NCBI RefSeq assembly: GCF_026626335.1
Contig: NZ_JAPNTZ010000001.1
Coordinates: forward strand, 310,001 to 374,000
DNA from: Paractinoplanes pyxinae
GTDB taxonomy: Bacteria; Actinomycetota; Actinomycetes; Mycobacteriales; Micromonosporaceae
Reading direction: 5' to 3'
Length of the DNA stretch: 64,000 nucleotides
The notes below the pieces were generated by a model, which did no database searches, was not told the origin of the DNA, and saw only the letters and a program-made list of their open reading frames with translations. Positions 32,554 through 41,332 of this stretch are shown in pieces (within the stretch, counting starts at the first letter, position 1; each line of letters begins with the position of its first letter). The position numbers were made by a program, and so were the translations under genes.

Positions 32554-35181
32554 ATGACCGAGATCGTCGGGCGGGGCGCCGAGGCCGGCGTGCTCGATGC
32601 TCTGCTCGCGGAGGTGGCCGGGCGGCGCGGTGCGACGAAGGTGTTGCGGGGTGAGGCCGGGATCGGGAAGTCGGCGCTGCTCGAGTACGCGGTGGAGGGC
32701 GCGCGGCGGCGCGGGGTGCGGGTTCTGCGGGTCACCGGCGTGCCGGGTGAGGCTCGGATCCCGTACGCGGGAATCGACCACCTCGTCCGGGCGGCGGCCG
32801 GCACGTCGCCCTACCGGCTGGCCATCGACCTGCTGCAGCAGCTCGGCGAACCGGACGAGCCGGTGCTGCTGGCGGTCGAGGACGCGCACTGGCTGGACGA
32901 CGCGAGCTGGCAGACGCTGACGTTCCTGGGGCGGCGCCTCGAGTCCGACCGGATCGGCCTGGTGCTGACCGTGCGCGACGGCGAGGACGTCGACCGGCGG
33001 CTGGCCGCGGCCGGGCTGCCCGAGCTGCGGCTCGAACCGCTGGCCGCGGCCGACGCCGAGACGCTGCTCGAACGGACCGCGCCCGGCCTGGTCCCGGCGC
33101 TGCGGGCCCGGGTTCTGGACGAGGCGGCCGGGAACCCGCTGGGCCTCGTGGAGCTGGGCGCGGCCGCGGCCCGGTCGGGCGGGTCGGCGCTGCTGCCGTC
33201 CTCGATCCCGCTCAGCACCCGGCTCGAGCGGACGTTCGGCGGGCTGGTGGCCGAACTGCCGCCGGACACTCAGGAGCTGCTGCTGGTGGCCGCGCTCGAC
33301 GACGGCGGCGACTTCGACGAGATCGTGGCGGCCGCGGCGGTGCCGGCCGAGGCGGTCGAAGCGGCGGTGGCGGCCCGGCTGGTGACCGTGGACGAGGCGT
33401 ACGAACTGCGGTTCCGGCATCCGCTGCTGCGCTCGGCCCTGCGCCAGCGGGCCCGGCCCAGCGACCGCCGCCGGGTGCACGCGGCCCTGGCCGGAGTCGT
33501 GCTGAGCCCGCAGCGCCGGTTGTGGCACCGCGCCTCGGCCGCGCCCGGACCGGACGAGGCGATGGCCCGGGAACTGTTCGAGGTGGCCCTGGGCGCCGCC
33601 CAGCAGAACGCGGTCGCCGTCGCGCTGGCCGCCGTCGGCCGGGCCGTGCGGCTCAGCGAGGACCCGGCCGAGCGGGGGAGCCGGCAGATCTGGGCCTGCG
33701 ACCTCGCCCACGAGCAGGGCGACGCGGAGACCGTGCGGCGGCTGCTGGGCGAGATCGACGAGACCGCGCTGCGGCCGGGCGACCGGGCCCGGCTCACCTG
33801 GATCCGCGGCTTCTATCTGGCCCCGGAGGGCTCGGCGGCCGACCGGCTGTCGACCTACGCCGACCTGATCGAGGGCATGCGCCTGGACGGCGACCCCGTC
33901 ACGGCGGTCAAGGCGATGAGCGAGATCTCGCTGGCCGCCTATTACGCGAACCTGACCCCGTCCGTACGGGACCGGCTCGTCGCCGTGGCCCGGGCCCTCG
34001 ACCTGCCCGACGACGATCCGCGGCGCACCGAGATCCTGCTCAACGTCGCGCCCGTGCAGTGCGGCGCGGCCGAGCTCGAGCGCCTGCGGGCCTTCGCCAA
34101 CCGGGTGGACCTGGCGCCGGTCCGGCGCTTCGAGATGGCCATCGCCGCCTTCTCGGCGGGCGCGCTCGACCTGTCCCGCCGGCTGGCCCTGTCGGCCGCG
34201 GCCGACCTGCGTGCGCAGGGCCGCATCGGCACCCTGACCCAGGCGCTGAGCACGGCCGCGTCGGCGTCGGCCGGGCTCGGCGACACCCGGGCCGCGCTGC
34301 CGCTGGCCGCCGAGTGCGTCGCCCTGGCCACCGAGACCGGGCAGCGCTCGTGGGCGCTCGGCGGCAGCCTGGTGGCCGGGCTGGCCGAGGCGCTGCGCGG
34401 GGACACCGACGCCGCGCGGGCCCGGGCCGACGCCGCCGAGCAGGCGCTGCACGCCGTCGGCCGGCTGCCGATGCTGGCCCTGGTGCAGCGCATCCGCGGC
34501 GTGGCGGCCCTGGCCGAGGGGCGGGCGAGCGACGCCTTCGGGCAGCTGCTGCGCATCTACGACCCGGCCGACAGCGCCTGGTTCCCGAACTACCAGCTGC
34601 TCACGCTGGGCCACCTGGCCGAGGCGGCAGTGCTGGCCGGCCTGCCGGACGAGCTGCGGCCGGTGGTGACCGACCTGGAGCCGATCGCCGAGCAGAGCCA
34701 GTCACCGGCGCTGCAGGTGGGTCTCGCGTACGCCCGGGCGGTGCTGACCGGGAACTATGACGAAGCGCTGGCCGAGGATCTGGCCGCGTGGCCGTTCGAC
34801 CGAGCCCAGCTGCAACTGACGTACGGCGCGACGCTGCGCCGCCAGTTCCGGGTCACCGACTGCCGGCCGCTGCTGCGGGCCGCGGCCGGAACCTTCGAAG
34901 CGCTCGGCGCCACGCCGTGGGCCGAACGCGCGCGGGCCGAACTGCGCGCGGCCGGCGAGGCCCGGATCCGGCCGCCGTCCGCGCTGGCCACCCTCAGCCC
35001 GCAGGAGCAGCAGATCGCCCGGCTGGCCGCGGACGGGCTGAGCAACCGCGAGATCGGCGCCCGGTTGTTCCTGTCGCCGCGCACGGTCAGCACCCACCTG
35101 TACCGGGTCTATCCGAAGCTGAATGTGACCTCGCGCGGGGAGCTGGCCCGCATCTTTACGTCATCCGACGTAGGCGGCTGA
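32554..35181 (+). CDS. LAL-type LuxR family regulator (full length)
   Basis: An 875-residue regulator: AAA/NACHT-type ATPase with Walker A GEAGIGKSA, Walker B VLLAVEDAHWLD, a GNPLGLVEL sensor region and FRHPLLRSAL, then a long TPR-like helical region (~340-790) and a LuxR HTH at the C-terminus (LSPQEQQIARLAADGLSNRE). These act as ATP-dependent activators, usually of sugar use or secondary metabolism. It begins 28 bases after the alpha/beta hydrolase, so read-through from the catabolic operon is possible. It is a good reference for seeing what the shortened LAL at 11742 lacks. Confidence 0.85.
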   Translation: MTEIVGRGAEAGVLDALLAEVAGRRGATKVLRGEAGIGKSALLEYAVEGARRRGVRVLRVTGVPGEARIPYAGIDHLVRAAAGTSPYRLAIDLLQQLGEPDEPVLLAVEDAHWLDDASWQTLTFLGRRLESDRIGLVLTVRDGEDVDRRLAAAGLPELRLEPLAAADAETLLERTAPGLVPALRARVLDEAAGNPLGLVELGAAAARSGGSALLPSSIPLSTRLERTFGGLVAELPPDTQELLLVAALDDGGDFDEIVAAAAVPAEAVEAAVAARLVTVDEAYELRFRHPLLRSALRQRARPSDRRRVHAALAGVVLSPQRRLWHRASAAPGPDEAMARELFEVALGAAQQNAVAVALAAVGRAVRLSEDPAERGSRQIWACDLAHEQGDAETVRRLLGEIDETALRPGDRARLTWIRGFYLAPEGSAADRLSTYADLIEGMRLDGDPVTAVKAMSEISLAAYYANLTPSVRDRLVAVARALDLPDDDPRRTEILLNVAPVQCGAAELERLRAFANRVDLAPVRRFEMAIAAFSAGALDLSRRLALSAAADLRAQGRIGTLTQALSTAASASAGLGDTRAALPLAAECVALATETGQRSWALGGSLVAGLAEALRGDTDAARARADAAEQALHAVGRLPMLALVQRIRGVAALAEGRASDAFGQLLRIYDPADSAWFPNYQLLTLGHLAEAAVLAGLPDELRPVVTDLEPIAEQSQSPALQVGLAYARAVLTGNYDEALAEDLAAWPFDRAQLQLTYGATLRRQFRVTDCRPLLRAAAGTFEALGATPWAERARAELRAAGEARIRPPSALATLSPQEQQIARLAADGLSNREIGARLFLSPRTVSTHLYRVYPKLNVTSRGELARIFTSSDVGG

Positions 35182-35207
35182 ACCCCCGCACTGCCTAGCC
35201 TCGGCTC

Positions 35208-36062
35208 ATGTCTGGCGACACGGTCAACCTGCGCATCCTGGGCCCGCTGCAGGTCTGGCGGGGCGGAGTCGAAGTGGATCCGGGGCCGCGGCAGCAGCGG
35301 GGCCTGCTGGCGGTGCTGCTGGCCCGGCCCGGGCACGCGGCCGGCGTCGGCGAGCTGATGGAGCTGCTGTGGGGGCCCGAGCCGCCGCCGAGCGCGGTCA
35401 ACAGCATCCAGAAGTACGTCGGAACGCTGCGCCGCCTGCTCGAACCGGGGTTGCCGCCCCGGTCGGCGGGCGCCTACCTGACCCGCCACGGCGGCGCCTA
35501 CCGGTTCACGGCCGGGCCGGAAACCCTGGACCTGGTGCGGTTCCGGCGGCTCGTCGCCCAGGCCGAGGCATGCGCGAACCTCGAACGCTCGCTCGACGGC
35601 TACGTGGCGGCGCTGCGGCTCGGGCGGGGCGCGGCCGGCGCCGGACTGGCCGACTCGCCCGAGGCGGGCGCCGTCTTCGCCAACCTGGACCGGGAGTTCT
35701 CCGACGCGGTGGTGGCCGCGGCCCGGGTGGCCGTCCGCCTGCGACAGCCGGACCGGGTGCTCGCGCCACTGCGCCGGGCGGCCGGCGCCGAACCGCTCAA
35801 CGAGGTGCTGCAGGCGAGCCTGGTGACCACGCTGGCCGCCGCCGGGCGTCTGGCCGAGGCGGTGGCGGCCTACCGGTCGGCGCGGCGGCGGCTCTCCGAG
35901 GACCTTGGTGTGGAGCCGGGGCCGGAGCTGCGCGCGGCCTACCTGACCGTGCTGGAGCGGGACGACATCCTGATCGACGAGCTCATCGAACTGTGTGATC
36001 GGCTACCGGTGCTACTGGGCCGGCTGTCGGCCCGGCTGGCCGCTTCCGGCGGAGCGCCGTGA
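35208..36062 (+). CDS. SARP-type transcriptional regulator (BTAD)
   Basis: A 284-residue SARP. Residues 1-100 are a winged-helix DNA-binding domain (LRILGPLQVWRGG, ELMELLWGPEPP, VNSIQKYVGTLRRLL); ~105-260 are a BTAD domain ending DLGVEPGPELRAAY. SARPs activate antibiotic and other secondary-metabolite genes by binding heptamer direct repeats. Its target is not evident; no biosynthetic genes adjoin. The last 80 bases overlap the convergent MFS gene tail to tail. Confidence 0.8.
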   Translation: MSGDTVNLRILGPLQVWRGGVEVDPGPRQQRGLLAVLLARPGHAAGVGELMELLWGPEPPPSAVNSIQKYVGTLRRLLEPGLPPRSAGAYLTRHGGAYRFTAGPETLDLVRFRRLVAQAEACANLERSLDGYVAALRLGRGAAGAGLADSPEAGAVFANLDREFSDAVVAAARVAVRLRQPDRVLAPLRRAAGAEPLNEVLQASLVTTLAAAGRLAEAVAAYRSARRRLSEDLGVEPGPELRAAYLTVLERDDILIDELIELCDRLPVLLGRLSARLAASGGAP

Positions 36063-37257
36063 CTCCGTACAAAACAAGACCCGCAGCCGTCAGCACGAAG
36101 CCGGCCCAGACGGTCGACAGCGTCCCCCAGCCGGCGTCGAGGGTGATCGCGCCGCCGATCGCGCCCAGCGAGTTGGCCAGATTCAGGGCGGCCAGATTGA
36201 GCGCGCCCATCAGGGTCGGCGCGTCCGGGGCGAGGTCGGTCAGCCGCACCTGGATGGTCGGGATGGCGAACATCATGGTCGCGCCCACTCCGAACAGCGC
36301 CGGCATCAGAACCGCGACGTTGCTGCCAGCGACTCCGATGACGACCAGAATGACCAGCACGCCGCCGAAACCGGCGACCAGGCCGCGGCTCTCGTAACGG
36401 TCGGCGATCCGGCCCCCGAGATAGTTGCCGACGGCCATGCCGACGCCGAAGACGGCCAGCGCGATCGGGATGAGCGAGGCGTCCCGGCCGGTCGCGTCGG
36501 TGATGAACGGCCCGATGAACGTGTAGACGGCGAAGATGCTGGAGATGCCGAGCGCGGCCACGGCCACCATCACCCAGACGGCGGGCCGTCGCAGCGCGCT
36601 CAGCTCGCGAGCGACCGAGCTGCCGCGCAGATCGTCGGTGCGCGGAAGCCAGGCGACCAGCGCCAGCAGCGAGAGCACGCCGACACCGACCACCATCCAG
36701 TAGGTGGCGCGCCAGCCGAACGCCTGGCCGACGTACGTGCCCAGCGGCGAACCCACGATGGTGGCCACGGTCAGGCCGCCCATGACGGTGGCAAACGCCT
36801 TGCCGCCCTTGCCCGGCCCGTACACATAGGCGGCGACGACCGCGCCCGCCCCGAAATAGGCGCCCTGCACGCTGCCGGTGACGAACCGGAAGACGACCAG
36901 CAGCGCGATGTTCGGGGCCAGCGCCGACAGCACATTGCCGGCCAGGAACAAAACCATGAGACCGAGCAGCAACGTACGGCGGTTCACGCGCGCGCCCAGC
37001 ACGGTGATCAGCGGCGACCCGATCATGACCCCGAACGCGTACGCCGTGATCGCGTACGTGGCGACCGGCACCGACACGTCCAGCCCGGACGAGAACAACT
37101 GGATGATGCCGTTGCTGCCGAACTCCCCGGTGCCGATCGCGAAGGTGCCCAGCGCCAGCGCGAACAGGGTGCGCCCGGTGTGCCGGACCGGGGTGGTCGC
37201 CCCGGTGTGACGCCCCTCCTCGGCGGTGCATTGTTTCTCGTACGCGCGCTGATGCAT
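35983..37257 (-). CDS. MFS transporter (DHA1 drug-efflux type)
   Basis: A 424-residue transporter with 12 predicted helices. It resembles the AraJ/Cmx branch of DHA1 (GTFAIGTGEFGSNGIIQLF in helix 1, GSPLITVLGARVNRRTLLLG in loop 2-3, SVQGAYFGAG). Members export drugs, sugars or arabinosides. Start is ATG at 37257. The 3' end overlaps the convergent SARP by 80 bases, so each strand encodes protein there. Confidence 0.8.
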   Translation of the reverse strand: MHQRAYEKQCTAEEGRHTGATTPVRHTGRTLFALALGTFAIGTGEFGSNGIIQLFSSGLDVSVPVATYAITAYAFGVMIGSPLITVLGARVNRRTLLLGLMVLFLAGNVLSALAPNIALLVVFRFVTGSVQGAYFGAGAVVAAYVYGPGKGGKAFATVMGGLTVATIVGSPLGTYVGQAFGWRATYWMVVGVGVLSLLALVAWLPRTDDLRGSSVARELSALRRPAVWVMVAVAALGISSIFAVYTFIGPFITDATGRDASLIPIALAVFGVGMAVGNYLGGRIADRYESRGLVAGFGGVLVILVVIGVAGSNVAVLMPALFGVGATMMFAIPTIQVRLTDLAPDAPTLMGALNLAALNLANSLGAIGGAITLDAGWGTLSTVWAGFVLTAAGLVLYGVTALRRKRPAGPTAGPVAPVADHTVR

Positions 37258-37353
37258 CCCCAGATGGTGGGGGCCGCCAGTGGATCGTGACTGGATCGCG
37301 GCGGCCGACGATCCAGTCCGCGCTCACTCGCGAGGATTCGTCGAGCTTCCGGT

Positions 37354-37374
37354 GTCAAACGGCCCGTCAAACGG
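37354..37374 (+). promoter_or_regulatory. direct repeat GTCAAACGG x2 upstream of the DUF4242-BTAD pair
   Basis: GTCAAACGG occurs at 37354-37362 and 37366-37374, a 12-bp period, 65-85 bases before the DUF4242 start. Closely spaced heptamer-like direct repeats are the usual SARP/BTAD operator form, and the second gene of this unit is a BTAD regulator, so autoregulation is plausible. Confidence 0.5.
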
Positions 37375-37438
37375 GGGCGCTCTTTGATGGTGTGAGCACC
37401 CGGGAAACGCCCGGGGCGGCACCGATAGGAGCAAGGTC

Positions 37439-37690
37439 ATGCCCGTTTTCATGGACGTCCACAATGTCGAAGGTGGCGTGTCGGCGAGCGATGTCGCCGC
37501 CGCGCACGAGGCCGATCTGGCCACCCAGGGCCCGCATGGGGTCAACTATCTGAAGTACTGGGTGGACGAGGAGGCGGGGAAGATCTTCTGCTTGGTCGAG
37601 GCGCCCGACGCGGAGGCGGCCAACACCGTGCACCGGCAGGCGCACGGTCTGGTCGCCGACGAGATCTACCCGATCAGCGCGCAGGGCTGA
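37439..37690 (+). CDS. DUF4242 small protein (SCO4226-like)
   Basis: An 83-residue ferredoxin-like protein of the DUF4242 family (MPVFMDVHNVEGGVSASDVA, KYWVDEEAGKIFCLVEAPDA). A Streptomyces relative, SCO4226, binds nickel; His8 and the conserved CLVEAPD segment are present, but metal binding here is inferred. AGGAGC lies upstream of the ATG. The stop is one base before the BTAD regulator start, so the two are co-expressed; the small protein may be a ligand sensor or partner. Confidence 0.8.
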   Translation: MPVFMDVHNVEGGVSASDVAAAHEADLATQGPHGVNYLKYWVDEEAGKIFCLVEAPDAEAANTVHRQAHGLVADEIYPISAQG

Positions 37691-37691
37691 C

Positions 37692-39449
37692 ATGGGCCTG
37701 ACTGTGCACCTGCTCGGGTCGCCCTGGGTCGACCGGCCCGACGGGGTCCCGTACCAGGTGCGCAGTCGCAAGAGCTGGGCCCTGCTGGCCTGCCTGGTCC
37801 TCAGCGAACGGCCGCTGACCCGCAGCCGGCTGGCCGGCCTGCTCTACCAGGAGGCCGACGACCCGCTGCGGGCGCTGCGCTGGGGCCTGGCCGAGATACG
37901 CCGCTGCCTGGGCGTGGAGGTGGACGGCGACCCGGTCGTCCTGCGCCTGCCGCCCGGGGCGGTCGTCGATGTCGACGTGCTGCGGCACGGCTCGTGGGCG
38001 GCCGCCGTCGACCTGCCCGGGCTGGGCGCCGACCTGCTCGACGGCATCGCCGTGCGGGGCGCTCCCGCGTTCGAGTCGTGGCTGCTCTCCGAGCGCCGGC
38101 GGATCGCCGCGGCGGCCGAGGCGATCCTGCACGAGGCGGCACTGGGCCGGTTGGCGGCGGGCGATCTGGTAGCGGCCCGCGGCCTGGCGGTGCGGGCGGC
38201 CGGGATGAACCCGCTCGAAGAGAACCACCAGGCCCTGGTGATCCGGCTGTACCGGCTGGCCGGCGACGACCGGGCCGCCGAGAAGCAGTACCGGGCGGTG
38301 GCCGAGCTGTTCGCGCGGGAGCTCGGCGTCCGGCCCGGCGCCGCGGTCGAGGCGGCGATGGCGGCCACGCGCGAATCCCGTCCGGAGGCCGACGACGCCT
38401 CCCTCGAGGCCATCGTCGAGTCGGGCGCGGCAGCGGTGGCGGCGGGCTCGGTCGAGGCCGGGGTGCGGTCGTTGCGGACCGCCGTCCGGCTGGCCGACCG
38501 GGCGCGGTCGGACCGGTGGCGGCTCGCGGCCCGGGTCCGGCTGGCCGAGGCGCTGATCCACTCGCTGCGCGGCCTGGACGAGGAGGGCCTGGCCTTCCTG
38601 CACGAGGCCGACCGGATAGCGCTCGCCGTGGGGGAGCGGGCGGTGGCAGCGCAGGCCCGGGCCGAGATCGGGTACGTCGACTTCCTGCGCGCCCGCTACG
38701 ACCGCGCCGAACGCTGGCTCACCGACGCCCTGAGCGTCGCCGACGGCTCGCCCGCGATCACGGCCCGGGTCAGCATGTATCTCGGCTCGGTCGAGAGCGA
38801 CCGCGCGTTCTATCCGAAGGCCCGGCTGTGGCTCGAGAAGGCGATCGGGCTCGCTGCCGACGCCCGCACCGAGGCCTACGCGCTGTCCATGCTGGGCCGG
38901 ATGCACCTGCTCACCGGCAACCTGGACGAGGCCGCGGCCCGCCTCGACGAGTCGACCCGCGTCGCCGAACGCGACCACTGGCTGGCTTTCGTACCGTGGC
39001 CGCAGGCGATGCGCGGCGAAACGTTCCTGGCCGCGGGCAACCCCGCCGCCGCAACCCGTCTGCTGCAGCAGGCGTTCGCCCGCGCCTGCCAGATCGGCGA
39101 CCCCTGCTGGGAGGGGATGGCCGCCCGCTCGCTCGCGCTCGTGGCCGACGCGGCCGGCGACCCGGCCCGCGCGTTCGACCTGCTGGCCGACGCGCGCACC
39201 CGTTCCAACCGGCTGGCCGACCCGTACGTCTGGCTCGACGCCTACATTCTGGACGCCCAGTGCGACCTCGGCCGCCGCCACGACCACCCCGAAACTCAGG
39301 AGTGGGCCGGCGCGCTGCGCCGGTTGGCCGCCCGCACGGGCATGCGCGAGATGACCGTCCACGCACTGCGCCACTGCGCCGGCCCCGGCGACGAGGAGGC
39401 CGCCGCGCTCCTGGCCGGCGTCATCGCCGGCCGCCCGGACGCGTCGTGA
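37692..39449 (+). CDS. BTAD/SARP-like regulator with TPR region
   Basis: A 585-residue protein. Residues 1-90 form a winged-helix domain (VHLLGSPWVDRPDGVPYQVR, SRLAGLLYQEADDPLRALRW); ~95-235 are BTAD (NPLEENHQALVIRLYRLAG, ELGVRPGAAVEAAM); the rest is TPR-like helical repeats. It has no NB-ARC domain. Directly coupled to DUF4242, a pairing that suggests a two-protein sensor and activator. Targets other than its own promoter are not evident. Confidence 0.8.
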   Translation: MGLTVHLLGSPWVDRPDGVPYQVRSRKSWALLACLVLSERPLTRSRLAGLLYQEADDPLRALRWGLAEIRRCLGVEVDGDPVVLRLPPGAVVDVDVLRHGSWAAAVDLPGLGADLLDGIAVRGAPAFESWLLSERRRIAAAAEAILHEAALGRLAAGDLVAARGLAVRAAGMNPLEENHQALVIRLYRLAGDDRAAEKQYRAVAELFARELGVRPGAAVEAAMAATRESRPEADDASLEAIVESGAAAVAAGSVEAGVRSLRTAVRLADRARSDRWRLAARVRLAEALIHSLRGLDEEGLAFLHEADRIALAVGERAVAAQARAEIGYVDFLRARYDRAERWLTDALSVADGSPAITARVSMYLGSVESDRAFYPKARLWLEKAIGLAADARTEAYALSMLGRMHLLTGNLDEAAARLDESTRVAERDHWLAFVPWPQAMRGETFLAAGNPAAATRLLQQAFARACQIGDPCWEGMAARSLALVADAAGDPARAFDLLADARTRSNRLADPYVWLDAYILDAQCDLGRRHDHPETQEWAGALRRLAARTGMREMTVHALRHCAGPGDEEAAALLAGVIAGRPDAS

Positions 39450-39492
39450 CGGCCATGCTCGAGCGTCAGACCCGGAGACGTGGTCCGGCGAG

Positions 39493-40329
39493 TCAGCGGA
39501 AGACGTCGATGTTCCGGGCGGCCCACTCGGCGAACGGCTGCGGAGGCCGGCCCAGAACCTCCGTCACATCGGGACTGACTCGCTGCTCGCTGCCGGTGGG
39601 TGCCCCGAGAATCGCCAGGGTGCCTTCGACCACCGGCGGCGGCATGAACGCCAGCATCTGCCGGCGCGCCTCGTCCGGCGACTGCTCGACGAAGCGGACC
39701 GGTTCGCCGAGCGCGGCAGCGAGGTCCGCCGCCCGTTGGCGTGGGGTGCTCAGCGCCGGGCCGGTCAGCTCGTAGGTGCGACCGTCGTGGCCGCCGTGCA
39801 GGGCGATGGCGGCCACCCCGGCGATGTCGTCCGGGTCGACCACCGGCAGGCCGACGTCGCCGAAGGGCGCGGCCACCGTACGGCCGGACCGGACCGAACC
39901 CGCCCAGGCGAAGGTGTTGGAAGCGAAGCCGCCCGGGCGCAGGATCGTCCAGCCGAGACCCGACCGGCGTACCTGCTCCTCGATGACGTGCAGCGGAGCG
40001 TGCGACGCGGTTCCGGGCCGGGTGCCGACGGCCTGCGAGGATTGCAGCACGATCCGCTTCACCCCGGCCGCGGTGGCCACCCGCACAATCTCGGACCCGT
40101 CAAGGCCGGCGCCCGCGCCTTCCACCAGGAGGAACATCGCGTCGGCGCCGGCGAGTGCCATACCCAGGCTCTCCGGGTCCTCGAGGTCGGCGCGTCGGTG
40201 GCGAACGCCGTCCGGCACCGCGACCGGGCGCCGTCCACGCGACACCGGCGTGACCGCGGTGCCCGACGCCGCCAGAATCGACACCAACGACCGGCCGACG
40301 TTCCCGGTCGCTCCTGTTACGACGATCAT
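39493..40329 (-). CDS. NmrA-like NAD(P)-binding protein
   Basis: A 278-residue atypical SDR. The Rossmann start MIVVTGATGNVGRSL contains the NmrA-type GxxGxxG; later ILRPGGFASNTFAW and VDPDDIAGVAAIAL match the QOR2/NmrA group. Members reduce quinones or act as redox sensors. It is divergent from an HxlR regulator with palindromes in between, the common arrangement for a quinone or electrophile response. Start ATG at 40329. Confidence 0.8.
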   Translation of the reverse strand: MIVVTGATGNVGRSLVSILAASGTAVTPVSRGRRPVAVPDGVRHRRADLEDPESLGMALAGADAMFLLVEGAGAGLDGSEIVRVATAAGVKRIVLQSSQAVGTRPGTASHAPLHVIEEQVRRSGLGWTILRPGGFASNTFAWAGSVRSGRTVAAPFGDVGLPVVDPDDIAGVAAIALHGGHDGRTYELTGPALSTPRQRAADLAAALGEPVRFVEQSPDEARRQMLAFMPPPVVEGTLAILGAPTGSEQRVSPDVTEVLGRPPQPFAEWAARNIDVFR

Positions 40330-40389
40330 GTTTGTCTCCCCTTCGGACCGCTCGCTCGTGCGGTCGAGAGGGACGTTAGTTGCCTCCGT

Positions 40390-40414
40390 ATACTAGGTAC
40401 CTAGAAGATAGTAT
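40390..40414. promoter_or_regulatory. HxlR operator candidate (nested palindromes)
   Basis: CTAGGTACCTAG (40393-40404) is a perfect 12-bp palindrome. It is nested in a second dyad, ATACTA (40390-40395) with TAGTAT (40409-40414). The AT-rich block lies between the divergent NmrA-like and HxlR genes, 22 bases before the hxlR start, where an HxlR repressor would bind. Confidence 0.65.
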
Positions 40415-40435
40415 TGGCTTTGTGGTGGAGGGCAC

Positions 40436-40804
40436 ATGCAACGCTCAGCGGACCCCGAGGTCGCGTGCCCGGTCGCGCCGGTCGTCGACATCGTGTTCAG
40501 CCGGTGGACAACCCCGATCCTGTGGGCCTTGCACGAGTACGGGCGGCAGCGGTTCGTGGAGCTGGAGCGCCGGCTGACCAGCATCACCCCGAAGGTGCTC
40601 ACGCAGCGGCTGCGTCAGCTGGAACGCGACGGGCTCGTCGCGCGTACGTACTACGCCGAAGTGCCGCCCCGGGTGGAGTACGAGATCACCGAGCTCGGCG
40701 CCGGCCTCGGTCCGCTCTTCGCTCACCTGGCCACCTGGGCGGATGCCAACCTGCCGGCGGTGGAGCGGGCACGGAACGCCTACGACGCCCGATCGCGGGC
40801 GTAG
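40436..40804 (+). CDS. HxlR family regulator
   Basis: A 122-residue winged-helix regulator of the HxlR/DUF24 family: FSRWTTPILWALHEYGRQRF, then ITPKVLTQRLRQLERDGLVA and the wing VPPRVEYEITELG. Members respond to electrophiles, quinones or disulfide stress; Cys12 near the N-terminus is a candidate redox residue. GTGGAGGGCAC precedes the ATG. It most likely controls the divergent NmrA-like gene and itself. Confidence 0.85.
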   Translation: MQRSADPEVACPVAPVVDIVFSRWTTPILWALHEYGRQRFVELERRLTSITPKVLTQRLRQLERDGLVARTYYAEVPPRVEYEITELGAGLGPLFAHLATWADANLPAVERARNAYDARSRA

Positions 40805-40834
40805 CATCGAGATCGGTGCGGCCTGTGTGCCGGC

Positions 40835-41239
40835 TCAGTCGATGATCGCCGTGACCTCGGCCTCGACGAGGATGCCGGGCTCGAAAAGGATGTCGACCCC
40901 GATCAGCGCGGCCGGCGGGGTGGCGAGGTCGAACTCGCGCGCCGCCTGGTCGACGCCCGCGGTGAAGGCGTCATACATCTCCCGCTTCCAGCCCGCGGCG
41001 TACCAGGTGAACCGGACGACGTCGTGGAAGGTCGCCCCGGCCGCGTCCAGTGCCTTGGCGACATTGCGGTACACCTGGGCGACTTGTCCGGCGAGGTCAC
41101 CCGGCGCGACGAGTTCGCCGTTCTCGTCCCACGCCACCTGGCCGGCGATGTGGACCTGCCGGCTGCCGGTCGCCACCGCGACGTGGTGGTAGAGCGGGAT
41201 CTGCACATGCCGGTCGGGGTTGATGAACGAAACAGCCAC
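40835..41239 (-). CDS. Rid (RidA/YjgF) family protein without the deaminase Arg
   Basis: A 134-residue Rid-fold protein (HVAVATGSRQVHIAGQVAWD; VEAEVTAI at the end). In RidA enzymes that hydrolyse enamines/imines an Arg sits in the motif PAR before the last strands; here the segment reads TPPAALIGVDIL, so that Arg is absent. It therefore belongs to a different Rid branch and need not be an imine deaminase. It is divergent from a second HxlR regulator. Confidence 0.8.
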   Translation of the reverse strand: MAVSFINPDRHVQIPLYHHVAVATGSRQVHIAGQVAWDENGELVAPGDLAGQVAQVYRNVAKALDAAGATFHDVVRFTWYAAGWKREMYDAFTAGVDQAAREFDLATPPAALIGVDILFEPGILVEAEVTAIID

Positions 41240-41261
41240 GACTTGTCTCCTGCTCTCTTGT

Positions 41262-41330
41262 AGTTACTGAGGAACCGTAGGAGAGTGTGGGCTGACGTGG
41301 AAGAACGCACTTTTCAGTGACTGGGGAACC
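41262..41330. promoter_or_regulatory. 54-bp-spaced direct repeat in the rid/hxlR intergenic region
   Basis: AGTTACTGAGGAACC (41262-41276) and AGTGACTGGGGAACC (41316-41330) match at 13 of 15 bases and are 54 bp apart, roughly five helical turns. One copy is near the Rid start and the other just before the HxlR start, as expected for a shared operator pair bound by the HxlR protein. Confidence 0.5.
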
Positions 41331-41332
41331 CG

